NCBI RefSeq assembly: GCF_014252035.1
Contig: NZ_CP059207.1
Location: 399,578 to 463,577 of the forward strand
Direction of reading: 5' to 3'
DNA length: 64,000 bases
Origin: Blattabacterium cuenoti
GTDB lineage: Bacteria; Bacteroidota; Bacteroidia; Flavobacteriales; Blattabacteriaceae
The notes beneath the pieces are model-generated. The model made no database searches. It saw only the letters and a program-made list of their open reading frames with translations, and was not told the origin of the DNA. The position numbers were made by a program, and so were the translations under genes. This document shows, piece by piece, positions 39,285-48,435 of this stretch (positions are counted from its first letter, which is position 1; each line of letters opens with the position of its first letter).

Positions 39285-39336
39285 AATAAAAAAAATGGTC
39301 TATACTATTTTTCTTAAAAAATTATTCGAAATAATT

Positions 39337-41070
39337 TTAAGAAAAAATGTTTTTTTCTTCTATTATAGAAATTTTTCCATTTTTTAACGAAATAAATAAA
39401 TCGTAATCTTGAATATAAGAAGTATCATGTGTAATAATAATTATAGTACTATTTTTTAATCCTTTTTTTATATGATAAATCATCAGTTTTCTTGTTTTTT
39501 GATCTATAGCAGAAAAACTATCATCAAAAATAATAATTTTTGGTTTTCTGATAATAGCTCTTGCTATACATATTCTTTGTTTTTGACCTCCAGATAAAGT
39601 AATACCCCTTTCTCCTATTATTGTATCATATCCATTTTTAAAATTAAGAATATCATTTTCAATCATGGCCATTTTAGCTGCAGAATGCACTTTGTAATGT
39701 GTTACACGGCCTATACAACCCAAAGCTATATTATTATAAATTGAATCTGAAAAAAGAAAAGATTCTTGAGGTGCATAACCTATATTCTTTCTAAAAGAAA
39801 AAAGATTATGATTTTTTAAATTGACATTATCTACAATGATTTCTCCATGAATAGGATCGTATAAACGTGATATTAATTTTCCAATAGTAGTTTTTCCAGA
39901 ACCAGTTTCTCCTGTTAAAACTAATGTTTTCCCACTTTTTAATGAAAAAGATATTTTATTTATTGTATAGTTTTTTTTTTCATAAAAAATTTTTTTATCG
40001 TAGAAAAAACTAACATTTTTGAAATCTATATTACCAAATATTTTTGTTTTTGTTAAAATATTGTTGTTATATATATTTGGTTTTTCATTCAAAAATTCTT
40101 TTATACGAACTTGTGAGACCTTTGCTTTTTCTACAATAGAAACAACCCATCCTAATATGATGAATGGGAAAACTAATACGTTTATATATGTAAAAAATTC
40201 TGCAATAATCCCTATTTCTTTTATTTCTCCTAAATAATATTTTTTTCCTCCGAAAAAAATAATCATTAAATAACTTATTCCAATAAAAAATATTATAACG
40301 GAAGATAATAAAGTATCAATTTTTGATAATTCTATATTTTTTTTTCGATAATTTTGTACAATTTTTTTGTATTTTTTTTGAAAAATAGATTCGGCTACAA
40401 ACGATTTTATGATATGTATTCCAGAAAAAGTTTCTTGTATAAAAGAAGACGTAAATGATTGGTAATTTTGAATTTTTTTACTTTTTTTGGAAATAAATAT
40501 ACTTATATAGTAAATCAAAATAAATAAAATAGGGATAGGTGCAATGACATAAAAAGTTAATGTTTTACCTATTTTTAACATTTGTACTATAACCATAAAA
40601 AAAAGAATTATTAGGTTAACAAAGTACATTATACCTGGTCCTATGTATTGTCTAATAAAAGAAACGTCTTCTGTAAGACGATTCATGAGATCTCCTGTAG
40701 AATTTTTTTTATAGAAAGACAAACTCAATTTTTGATAATGTGTAAAAATTTGATTTTTTATATCAAATTCTATCATTCTAGATGTAGAAATAATACATTT
40801 TCTCATATGGTATTTTATTATACCACCTATAATAGGGCCCATTAGTATAATTCCAGTATAAATAAGAATTTTCTTTTTAATATTATAAGAATCCGTTGCA
40901 TTTGTTGAAAGATTCATGAATAAATTCTTAATGGCATTAATTGATTTTCCTACATAAGGAATAGGAATTAAAGTTAAAATATTGGATATTATAATTAATA
41001 AAAAACCTATGCACAGACGTAATTTATATCTTAAGTAATATTTTTTGCTGAAAGCAAATAAACCGTTCAT
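39337..41070 (-). CDS. ABC exporter, fused membrane and ATPase domains (MsbA/MdlB-like)
   Basis: A half-transporter (577 residues) that probably acts as a homodimer. Six membrane segments lie within about residues 18-315. The ATPase domain has Walker A GETGSGKT (387-394), the signature LSGGQKQR and Walker B IIIFDDSFSA, with the usual aspartate-then-glutamate replaced by DDS. In Bacteroidetes such genes are annotated as lipid A or multidrug exporters. The nearby kdsC favours lipid A flipping (MsbA), but the substrate cannot be read from the sequence. The Ser in place of the catalytic Glu may lower ATPase activity. Confidence 0.88.
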   Translation of the reverse strand: MNGLFAFSKKYYLRYKLRLCIGFLLIIISNILTLIPIPYVGKSINAIKNLFMNLSTNATDSYNIKKKILIYTGIILMGPIIGGIIKYHMRKCIISTSRMIEFDIKNQIFTHYQKLSLSFYKKNSTGDLMNRLTEDVSFIRQYIGPGIMYFVNLIILFFMVIVQMLKIGKTLTFYVIAPIPILFILIYYISIFISKKSKKIQNYQSFTSSFIQETFSGIHIIKSFVAESIFQKKYKKIVQNYRKKNIELSKIDTLLSSVIIFFIGISYLMIIFFGGKKYYLGEIKEIGIIAEFFTYINVLVFPFIILGWVVSIVEKAKVSQVRIKEFLNEKPNIYNNNILTKTKIFGNIDFKNVSFFYDKKIFYEKKNYTINKISFSLKSGKTLVLTGETGSGKTTIGKLISRLYDPIHGEIIVDNVNLKNHNLFSFRKNIGYAPQESFLFSDSIYNNIALGCIGRVTHYKVHSAAKMAMIENDILNFKNGYDTIIGERGITLSGGQKQRICIARAIIRKPKIIIFDDSFSAIDQKTRKLMIYHIKKGLKNSTIIIITHDTSYIQDYDLFISLKNGKISIIEEKNIFS

Positions 41071-41178
41071 ATAACATACAAAAATACAAACTTTTTAAGT
41101 TTTGATTTTTTATTTATATAATTGTATGTATAATATATTATTTATATAGATATTAATAATGTTAAATGTTCTAATAAA

Positions 41179-42114
41179 ATGTCCATAAGAAGACACTTTA
41201 GAATAAAAAGTTTACAATTTTTATACGCTCAATATTTATCAAAAATAGATTCTAGAGAAGTTGAAAAAAATATGTTGAAAAGTATTGAATATTTACATAG
41301 TATGTATATATCACTTCTATATTTAATATTAGAAATAAGAAAAAAAGCTTTAAATTTTGAAAGCATTTATTATAACAATAAACATAAAGAAAAGGATATT
41401 AGTTTTATAAGAAAAATTGCATATAATCCTATCATTAAAATTCTTTCAAAGAATAAATATTTAATGAAGTATAATTTTTCTGATAAAAAATTTTTTTGGA
41501 AAACTTTAAAGAAAAATGAACATATTTTTATTTCTCTTTTATTAGATAATAAAAAAATTTTTTATCAGAAAACATGTGAATCATTTGAAGAAAAAAAATA
41601 TTTTTTGATAAAATATTATAAAGAATTTATTATCCCAAACAAAAATATAATAGAATGCATAGAAGATATTCATATAATAAATGGAAAAGAAGATTTAAAT
41701 ATAGCTCATTCAATGGTTTGCAAAACTTTAAAATTTATTAAATATTCTACTCCTTTTGATTTTAAATTATATGATATTTATAAAAATAATGAAAATAAAA
41801 AATTTATTATTAATTTGTATAGAAACACTATCTTTTATAAAGATCAACTTAACTATTTAATTAGTAATACATCAAATAATTGGGATATAAACAGAATATC
41901 AAAAATAGATTTAATTATATTACAAATGGCTATTTGTGAATTTTTATATTTTCCAAATATACCTCCAAAAGCTACCATTAATGAATATATAGAAATAACA
42001 AAAATATTTTGTATGGAAAAAAGCAAAATGTTTATTAATGGGATATTAGATAATATATTTAAACTTTTAAATAAACAGAATAAAATATTTAAAGTTGGAA
42101 AAGGTCTTATGTAA
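41179..42114 (+). CDS. nusB: Transcription antitermination protein NusB, long Bacteroidetes form
   Basis: NusB with S10 (4310) supports rRNA antitermination. The protein (311 residues) has the long N-terminal extension typical of Bacteroidetes, starting IRRHFRIKSLQFLYAQYLS. The NusB core is in the C-terminal third: NTSNNWDINRISKIDLIILQMAICEF, FPNIPPKATINEYIEITK and FINGILDNIF. The middle is diverged. It is the first gene of nusB-yajC-coaE-bTHX. Confidence 0.92.
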   Translation: MSIRRHFRIKSLQFLYAQYLSKIDSREVEKNMLKSIEYLHSMYISLLYLILEIRKKALNFESIYYNNKHKEKDISFIRKIAYNPIIKILSKNKYLMKYNFSDKKFFWKTLKKNEHIFISLLLDNKKIFYQKTCESFEEKKYFLIKYYKEFIIPNKNIIECIEDIHIINGKEDLNIAHSMVCKTLKFIKYSTPFDFKLYDIYKNNENKKFIINLYRNTIFYKDQLNYLISNTSNNWDINRISKIDLIILQMAICEFLYFPNIPPKATINEYIEITKIFCMEKSKMFINGILDNIFKLLNKQNKIFKVGKGLM

Positions 42115-42152
42115 TAAAGAAAATATATCTTAATTATAAAAAAATAATTTTT

Positions 42153-42458
42153 ATGTTATTACAACAAAATTCTATTGCAAGTACTATTTGTATGTTTGCA
42201 TTAATTTTTATTATATTTTATTTTTTTATGATACGACCTCAAATACAAAAACAAAAAATTGAAAAAAAATTTCAAGAAGAGTTAAAAATAGGAAATTACA
42301 TAGTTACAAATTCAGGTATACATGGTAAAATTATCGAACTTAAAAACGATTTTTGTATACTTGAAACTATTATAGGAAAAATAAAACTAGAAAAAAATAC
42401 AGTTTCTAAGGAATTGACTCAATTACGTTATGGAGAAAAAAACATAAATATATTATAA
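42153..42458 (+). CDS. yajC: Preprotein translocase accessory subunit YajC
   Basis: YajC joins SecDF at the translocon. The 101 residues have one membrane segment (about 10-27, ending FFMIRPQIQKQK, the family signature) and a cytoplasmic beta-barrel-like part with GNYIVTNSGIHGKIIEL. Its TAA is directly followed by the coaE ATG. Confidence 0.93.
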   Translation: MLLQQNSIASTICMFALIFIIFYFFMIRPQIQKQKIEKKFQEELKIGNYIVTNSGIHGKIIELKNDFCILETIIGKIKLEKNTVSKELTQLRYGEKNINIL

Positions 42459-43106
42459 ATGAATCTTATATTGATAGGTTTAACAGGAAAAATGGGGTCT
42501 GGTAAAAGTGTATTTTCTTCTTTTTTTAAAAAAAAAGGAATTCCTATTTATTATTCAGATAAAAGAGGAAAAATATTAATGAATAATATTAAAACTATAC
42601 AAAATAGTATCATTAAAAATTTTGGAAAAAAATCTTATGTAAATAACAAAGTAAATAAGAATTATTTATCTAATATAGTATTCAAAAATCCAGTTGCGTT
42701 GAAAATTTTGTGTTCTATTATCCATCCGTGGATATCTTTTGATTTTAAAAAATGGATTATTTCTTTAAAAAAGAAAAAGAATAAAAATGAAAATTTTTAT
42801 GTAATTAAAGAATCTGCTATTTTATTTGAAAGTGGAAGTTATCAAGAATGTAATAATATTATTACCATAACTTCTCCTTTAAAAAAAATAATAGAAAGAA
42901 TAATAAAAAGAGATAATTTAAGTGAAAAAGAAATTTTTTATAGATTAAAAAATCAAATTTCTAATAAAAAAAGAAAAAAAATATCTAATATTATTGTAGA
43001 TAATTCTACGTCTTTTAAGGATTTAAAAGAACAAGCTAATAACATTTATAATAATACTTTTTTGACTATAAATAAAAAAATTTTTTCAAATGGGAAAAGG
43101 AGATAA
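42459..43106 (+). CDS. coaE: Dephospho-CoA kinase
   Basis: CoaE makes CoA from dephospho-CoA and ATP. The P-loop GLTGKMGSGKS is at residues 7-17. YYSDKRGKILM holds the substrate-contact aspartate, and VIKESAILFESG and ERIIKRDNLSEKE are family motifs. The length is 215. The start abuts the yajC stop, and its own 3' end overlaps the small bTHX gene by 17 nt. Confidence 0.93.
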   Translation: MNLILIGLTGKMGSGKSVFSSFFKKKGIPIYYSDKRGKILMNNIKTIQNSIIKNFGKKSYVNNKVNKNYLSNIVFKNPVALKILCSIIHPWISFDFKKWIISLKKKKNKNENFYVIKESAILFESGSYQECNNIITITSPLKKIIERIIKRDNLSEKEIFYRLKNQISNKKRKKISNIIVDNSTSFKDLKEQANNIYNNTFLTINKKIFSNGKRR

Positions 43107-43230
43107 AAAAACTAGAAGAGGAAAAATAATAAGAAAAACTTATGGAAATCTTAGATTAAATCCAAGAAATATTAAAAGAAAAAAAAAAATGAAAATCACA
43201 AATAGTAGTAGTAATACTATCAAAAAATAA
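43090..43230 (+). CDS. 30S ribosomal protein bTHX (46 residues)
   Basis: A short basic protein starting MGKGDKKTRRGKIIRKTYGN. This is the standard start of ribosomal protein THX in Bacteroidetes, a small peptide in the head of the 30S subunit first seen in Thermus. The tail adds about 20 lysine- and serine-rich residues beyond the core. It overlaps the coaE 3' end by 17 nt in another frame and is too short for most gene finders. Position after coaE suits co-transcription. Confidence 0.85.
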   Translation: MGKGDKKTRRGKIIRKTYGNLRLNPRNIKRKKKMKITNSSSNTIKK

Positions 43231-43267
43231 ACTTAACTTCTCATTTATAAAATAAAATTAATTTTAC

Positions 43268-43355
43268 TGTTAATGAATATAATGAATATTATTTTTTATT
43301 ATCAAATTATCAACATAAAAATTATATACTTACTAATAAAAAATATTCATTAACA
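43268..43355. repeat. Long-range 13-bp inverted repeat upstream of ndh
   Basis: TGTTAATGAATAT (43268-43280) pairs exactly with its complement at 43343-43355, 62 bp apart, in the 205 bp gap between bTHX and ndh. The left arm is followed by a second partial copy (AATGAATATT) that also pairs with the right arm. The gap holds no gene. It may be a terminator-like structure for the nusB operon or a 5' structure of ndh; no T-run follows the right arm directly. Confidence 0.45.
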
Positions 43356-43435
43356 AATATTTTTGTTTTCTTAATAAAAAACCAAAATTTTAATTTTTAC
43401 AATAAAATAAATAATAATAAATTATTAGTTTATTA

Positions 43436-44749
43436 ATGAAAAAAGTTGTTACGATGAATATTCCAACAGTGAAAGATCTAAAAAGAGTTGTTATTATTGG
43501 AGCTGGATTTGCTGGATTACAAGTAGCAAAAAAATTAAGAAGGGATAAATTTCAAGTCGTTCTTATTGATAAAAACAATTATCATACTTTTCAACCTTTA
43601 TTATATCAAGTAGCTACAGCAGGTTTGGAACCAGATTCTATAGCACATTCTATCAGAAATATTATAAAAGACAGAAAAAATTTCTTTTTTAGATTAGCAA
43701 ATGTTTATTATATAAATATAAATCAACAGAAAATATATACTAATATAGGAGAATTAAATTATGATTACTTAATTATAGCTACAGGTTCTGTTACTAATTT
43801 TTTTGGTAAAAAAAATATTGAATATTTTTCTTTACCAATGAAATCTATTCCAGAAGCTTTAGATTTAAGAAGTTTAATATTACAAGATTTTGAATCTGCT
43901 TTATTAACAAATGATATAAAAGAAAAAAAAAGACTTATGACTTTTGTTATTGTTGGAGGTGGTCCTACTGGAGTAGAACTTGCAGGTGCATTAGCAGAAA
44001 TGAAAAGGTATGTATTACCTAATGATTATCCTGATTTAGATATTAAATATATGAATATTCATTTACTACAAGCTTCTTCCAGATTATTAGATGGAATGTC
44101 AGAACAATCAGCGAAAGAAGCTTATAAAAATTTGGAAGAATTAGGTGTTATTATTTGGTTAAATTGTTTAGTACAAGATTATGATGGAAAAATAGTATTT
44201 ACAGAAAATAATAAAAAAATAGAATCTGCTAATGTAATATGGGCAGCTGGCGTAAAAGGAGCAATCATCAAAGGATTTGCAAATGAAGATATCAAACGAC
44301 AAAGAATTTTAGTTGATGATTATCTTAAAGTTATAAAATATGATAATATTTTTGCCATTGGAGATGTAGCGTACAATGATCAAAATAAATCCTATCCAAA
44401 CGGATATCCTATGACCGCTCAACCAGCTATACAACAAGGAAATTATCTTGTAAAAAACTTTAATTATTTATTAGATAAAAATGTTATAAAACCTTTCGTA
44501 TATCTAAATCTAGGATCAATGGCGACAATTGGTAGAAATAAAGCAGTTTGTGATTTTCCTTTTTTTAAATTAAAAGGATTTTTAGCTTGGATAATTTGGA
44601 TGTTTGTTCATTTAATTAGCTTAGTAGGTTTTAGAAATAGAGTTATAGCTTTAACTAATTGGATTATTCAATATTTGCAATATAATAAAAGCGTTCGTTT
44701 GATTATAAGACCTTTTAATAGAAAAAAAAATCATTTAAAAATAAATTGA
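43436..44749 (+). CDS. ndh: NADH dehydrogenase, type II (NDH-2)
   Basis: NDH-2 passes electrons from NADH to menaquinone without pumping protons. FAD binds at GAGFAG (22-27), NADH at GGGPTG (174-179), and the second FAD segment IFAIGDVAYND follows. The C-terminal third has a hydrophobic segment (FLAWIIWMFVHLISLVGF) for membrane association. The length of 437 is normal. It is convergent with menF, overlapping it by 19 nt; menF belongs to synthesis of the quinone it would reduce. Confidence 0.95.
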   Translation: MKKVVTMNIPTVKDLKRVVIIGAGFAGLQVAKKLRRDKFQVVLIDKNNYHTFQPLLYQVATAGLEPDSIAHSIRNIIKDRKNFFFRLANVYYININQQKIYTNIGELNYDYLIIATGSVTNFFGKKNIEYFSLPMKSIPEALDLRSLILQDFESALLTNDIKEKKRLMTFVIVGGGPTGVELAGALAEMKRYVLPNDYPDLDIKYMNIHLLQASSRLLDGMSEQSAKEAYKNLEELGVIIWLNCLVQDYDGKIVFTENNKKIESANVIWAAGVKGAIIKGFANEDIKRQRILVDDYLKVIKYDNIFAIGDVAYNDQNKSYPNGYPMTAQPAIQQGNYLVKNFNYLLDKNVIKPFVYLNLGSMATIGRNKAVCDFPFFKLKGFLAWIIWMFVHLISLVGFRNRVIALTNWIIQYLQYNKSVRLIIRPFNRKKNHLKIN

Positions 44750-45852
44750 GAAAGAATATTTTTCATTTTATTTTCTGTTTCTATTAATTCCTGATCTATA
44801 TCACTATCTATTGTTATCCCACTACCAGCATATAAAGTGATCTCCTTTTTTTCTTTTTTTATTCTTGCACATCTCAAATTCAAATATAATTCCATATATT
44901 TTTCATTTACAATCCCAATATATCCTGTATAGAAATTTCTTTTATATCCCTCATTTTTTTTTATAAAATCAAAGGATTGTTCTTTTGGAAATCCACATAT
45001 AGATGGAGTAGGATATATATGGTTTAATACTTCATTATAATTTGGAGTTTTTAAAAAAGAAAATGAAATTAAAGTTTCTAAATGTTGCAAATGACCCATT
45101 CTTTTTATTCCAGTTTTTTTTAAGGTAACAAATCCATTATAGGATCTTAATATTTTTTCAACATATTTAACTACAATATTATGTTCTTTTATTTCTTTTG
45201 ATGTCCATATTGCATAATCACTCCAAATAGTTCCTGCTAATATAGATATTAATAATTTTTTATTTTGAAATTTTATTAGTAATTCCGGTGTACATCCAAT
45301 CCAAAAACCATGATGAATATCATACCAAATACTAATTAAAGCATTAGGATAAGATATCATCAACTTTTGAAAAGTTTTTTCCAAAGATATATTATGAAAA
45401 GGGATTTTAACATATTTAGATAATACAACTTTTTGAAAAGTTCCTTTTTTTATTTCTCCAATAGCTTTTTTAATTAAATTCTTATACTTTTCTTTATTAT
45501 AGAATTCATTGAGTAAGAATGAATTATTATTCCAAATAGTATCATTTTTTAATCCCATTTTACTAACAACAGGTAAATTTTTTGGAATGTTTGTGCAATA
45601 AATTATATTTGGATTTATTTTTATAGTTTTAGTGTTGTCAAAACTTTTAATTAAGAAATATTTTTCGTTTTTTTTGGGAGAAAATGGTATACTATTATTG
45701 TGGTAAAAAAAAATCTTTTTTTCATAAGGTTTTCTAAAAATAACAAAATTTATATTACCATAATAACTTTTTATAATTTTTTTATATAGTTTTATAATAC
45801 TTATTATTTTCAATTTTTTTTCTTCATTATTATAATATTTGTCATTTTGCAT
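44731..45852 (-). CDS. menF: Isochorismate synthase
   Basis: MenF starts menaquinone synthesis from chorismate, which AroC (51547) makes. The chorismate-binding signatures are VLSKYVKIPF, FWIGCTPELLIKF, ISILAGTIWSD and PTPSICGFPKEQSF, then RNFYTGYIGIVNE and LYLNLRCARI. The length of 373 fits Bacteroidetes enzymes. The start overlaps the thioesterase gene by 43 nt. A siderophore-type isochorismate synthase is possible by sequence, but no siderophore genes are near. Confidence 0.92.
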   Translation of the reverse strand: MQNDKYYNNEEKKLKIISIIKLYKKIIKSYYGNINFVIFRKPYEKKIFFYHNNSIPFSPKKNEKYFLIKSFDNTKTIKINPNIIYCTNIPKNLPVVSKMGLKNDTIWNNNSFLLNEFYNKEKYKNLIKKAIGEIKKGTFQKVVLSKYVKIPFHNISLEKTFQKLMISYPNALISIWYDIHHGFWIGCTPELLIKFQNKKLLISILAGTIWSDYAIWTSKEIKEHNIVVKYVEKILRSYNGFVTLKKTGIKRMGHLQHLETLISFSFLKTPNYNEVLNHIYPTPSICGFPKEQSFDFIKKNEGYKRNFYTGYIGIVNEKYMELYLNLRCARIKKEKKEITLYAGSGITIDSDIDQELIETENKMKNILSQFIFK

Positions 45853-46259
45853 AAACTGATAAGTTTTTTTTCTTCATTGAAGATATTTGCTTGTATAAAA
45901 TGTATAGTTTTTCCTTTATGAATAATTTTTGCTTTTGCAAGTAAAAATCCTTTTTTTACACATTTTATGTGATTTGCTGAAATTTCAATATTAAAAATAT
46001 TATATTTGTTATTATCATTAATATTTTTTTTAATATTAATAAGTGATAATGAACTACCAACACTTTCTGCTAGGGTGATTATGGCACCTCCATGAATGAA
46101 ACCAAATGGTTGAATATTTTTTTTATTTATAGGCATTTTTGCTATTAAACTATCTATACATGGAGATAAGTATATAAATTTAATTTGCATCATATCTATA
46201 AACGTATTTTTTTTTAAATGATTTAATTTATTTAGTAATTTTTTTACTTTTTTCTCCAT
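45810..46259 (-). CDS. Hotdog-fold thioesterase, PaaI/MenI-like
   Basis: The fold is recognised by GFIHGGAIITLAESVGSSLS (about residues 52-71), with the conserved glutamate, then ISANHIKCVKKGFLLAKAKI and KTIHFIQANIFNEEKKL. The length is 149. Its position directly upstream of, and overlapping, menF suggests it hydrolyses dihydroxynaphthoyl-CoA in menaquinone synthesis. That function is an inference from the operon, since PaaI-type enzymes vary in substrate. Confidence 0.82.
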   Translation of the reverse strand: MEKKVKKLLNKLNHLKKNTFIDMMQIKFIYLSPCIDSLIAKMPINKKNIQPFGFIHGGAIITLAESVGSSLSLINIKKNINDNNKYNIFNIEISANHIKCVKKGFLLAKAKIIHKGKTIHFIQANIFNEEKKLISLCKMTNIIIMKKKN

Positions 46260-46390
46260 TACATTATTTTAAATTTTAATAAGTTTTAATTATTCAATGC
46301 AAAAAATTTATAAAATATAAAAAATAATTTTTATTATACGTCAACGAATCAAAATGATAACATATAAATAAAGAATAATATAATAGTATT

Positions 46391-46942
46391 ATGAATGAAA
46401 AAATAAATGATAATGATTTTATTCCTTTAATAGGAAACAATTCAAAAATTATTGGATTTGAAAAAAAACAAAAAATTCATACAGATGGATTGTTACATAG
46501 TGCAGTATCAGTATTTATATTTAATAATAAAAATTATTTGATGATGCAAAAAAGATCATATAATAAATATCATTCATCATTATTATGGACAAATACATCT
46601 TGTAGTCATCCTAAAAAAAATGAATCATTGTTAATGGCAGCACATCGCTGTTTAATAGTAGAAATGGGTTTTGATTGTTTGTTAAAAGAAAAATTTTGTT
46701 TTTCATATTATGAATCATTTAAAAATGGTATAATAGAAAATGAGTTAGATCATGTTTTTGTAGGATATTATGATAAAAATCCAATAATAAATTCTAAAGA
46801 AGTTGAAAATTGGAAATGGATGTCTTTAGACAAATTAATTAGTAATATTAATTTTTATCCTAATTTATATACTATATGGTTAAAAATTATTATGAAAAAT
46901 TATTTAAATAAATTATTATATGACAATAGCCACTATAAGTAA
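46391..46942 (+). CDS. idi: Isopentenyl-diphosphate delta-isomerase, type I
   Basis: Idi interconverts IPP and DMAPP for isoprenoids such as the menaquinone side chain and the i6A group added by MiaA. It is a Nudix-fold enzyme (183 residues). The catalytic cysteine is Cys71 in WTNTSCSHP, and the conserved glutamates lie in ENELDHVFVGYY. It overlaps the next gene by 23 nt, so they are probably co-translated. Confidence 0.92.
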   Translation: MNEKINDNDFIPLIGNNSKIIGFEKKQKIHTDGLLHSAVSVFIFNNKNYLMMQKRSYNKYHSSLLWTNTSCSHPKKNESLLMAAHRCLIVEMGFDCLLKEKFCFSYYESFKNGIIENELDHVFVGYYDKNPIINSKEVENWKWMSLDKLISNINFYPNLYTIWLKIIMKNYLNKLLYDNSHYK

Positions 46943-47333
46943 AAAAGGAAGTTTTAGCGCTGCTCATAGACTTTATAATAAACAATGGAATTACGATAAA
47001 AATATTGAGGTTTTTGGAAAATGTGCATATTTAAATTATCATGGACATAATTATGAATATGTAGTAAGTCTAACAGGAGAGGTTGATAAAAAAACTGGAT
47101 TTGTTTTTAATTTAAATGATTTAAGTAAAATATTGCATCATTTAGTTATTAACTTATTTGACCATAAGAATATAAATATTGACATAAAAGAATTTAACTC
47201 AATTAATCCTACAATAGAAAATATTTCTATTTTCATATGGAATTTGATAAGAAATCAAATTCGTTTAGATATAGATATTAAAATTACTTTGTACGAAACA
47301 CAAAACAATTTTGTTGAATATTATGGAAAATAA
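46920..47333 (+). CDS. 6-Pyruvoyl-tetrahydropterin synthase / QueD-family enzyme
   Basis: A T-fold pterin enzyme of 137 residues. Zinc ligands are His16 (FSAAHRL) and His41/His43 (HGHNY). The catalytic cysteine is Cys35 in GKCAYLNYHGH. Its spacing C-x5-HGH is that of eukaryotic PTPS rather than the C-x3-HGH of E. coli QueD. The product could be a queuosine precursor, a tetrahydropterin or a folate intermediate. No queuosine genes are seen in the window. It sits between idi and gcvT, overlapping both. Confidence 0.8.
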   Translation: MTIATISKKGSFSAAHRLYNKQWNYDKNIEVFGKCAYLNYHGHNYEYVVSLTGEVDKKTGFVFNLNDLSKILHHLVINLFDHKNINIDIKEFNSINPTIENISIFIWNLIRNQIRLDIDIKITLYETQNNFVEYYGK

Positions 47334-48435
47334 TAATGTTGTAAAGAAAACATATTTGTATAAAAAACATATTGCTTTAGGATCAAAAATGGTTACATAT
47401 TCTGGGTTCATTATGCCTCTTCAATATAAATCATCTATAGTAGAACATATGCATGTAAGGAATCATTCCGGTATTTTTGATATTAGTCATATGGGAAAAA
47501 TATTTTTAAAAGGAAAAGATTCAAAAAAAATTATTCAATTTTTAACTACAAATGATATTAATCATATAAAAATAGGACAGGCTCAATATAATTGTATGGT
47601 TAATCATAAAGGTGGAATTATTGATGATTTAGTTATTTATAAAATATCAGAAACAGAATTTTTACTGATAGTAAATGCTATTAATACAGAAAAAAACAAA
47701 AAATGGATAAATCATTATATACATATAAAAAAATATAAAAATATAAATATAATAGATTACTCTAATGATTATTCTATTTTATCTGTACAAGGACCTAGGT
47801 CATTAGATTTAATTCAAAATTTAACCAATATATCGTTAAATATGATAAATTTTTATCATTTTAAAATAGGAAAATTTTCAGGAATAGAAAATTTATTAAT
47901 ATCTAGAACAGGTTATACAGGTTCTAAAGGAGTAGAAATTATAATTCCTAATGAATATGTAGAAATAGTATGGGATAATATTTTGAAAATATCAAATAAT
48001 ATTATTCCTTGTGGAATAGCTAGTAGGGATTCATTAAGGCTAGAAATGGGATATCGTCTATATGGAAATGATATTTCTGATGATATAACTCCTATAGAAG
48101 CCGGATTATCTTGGATTATAAAATTTGATAAAGAATTTATTGCAAAAGAAATACTAAAAAAACAAAAAATAGAAGGAGTACAAAAAAAATTACTATCTTT
48201 CATAGTAAATAAAACAGGTAAAATTCCTAGAAGTGGATATCCAATAGTGTTATGCAATAATTATATTATTGGAAATGTAACATCTGGCGGTTTTTCTCCT
48301 ATTTTAAAAAAAGGTATAGGATTAGGTTATGTAAATAAAAATAAATTAACAAAAAATAGCTCTATTTATATATTAATAAGAAATGAAAAAATTCCTATTT
48401 CTAAAGTAAAATTACCTTTCATTAACAATCCTTAA
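47323..48435 (+). CDS. gcvT: Glycine cleavage system T protein (aminomethyltransferase)
   Basis: GcvT passes the methylene group from the H protein to tetrahydrofolate. The ATG at 47323 is preferred over an upstream TTG (47311). Family blocks are GFIMPLQYKSSIVEHMHVR, GIFDISHMGKI, ISRTGYTGSKGVEIIIP and IASRDSLRLEMGYRLYGND. About 370 residues is full length. GcvH and GcvP are not in this window. It overlaps the pterin gene by 11 nt. The reaction needs folate, so folC (53662) links to it. Confidence 0.95.
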   Translation: MENNNVVKKTYLYKKHIALGSKMVTYSGFIMPLQYKSSIVEHMHVRNHSGIFDISHMGKIFLKGKDSKKIIQFLTTNDINHIKIGQAQYNCMVNHKGGIIDDLVIYKISETEFLLIVNAINTEKNKKWINHYIHIKKYKNINIIDYSNDYSILSVQGPRSLDLIQNLTNISLNMINFYHFKIGKFSGIENLLISRTGYTGSKGVEIIIPNEYVEIVWDNILKISNNIIPCGIASRDSLRLEMGYRLYGNDISDDITPIEAGLSWIIKFDKEFIAKEILKKQKIEGVQKKLLSFIVNKTGKIPRSGYPIVLCNNYIIGNVTSGGFSPILKKGIGLGYVNKNKLTKNSSIYILIRNEKIPISKVKLPFINNP

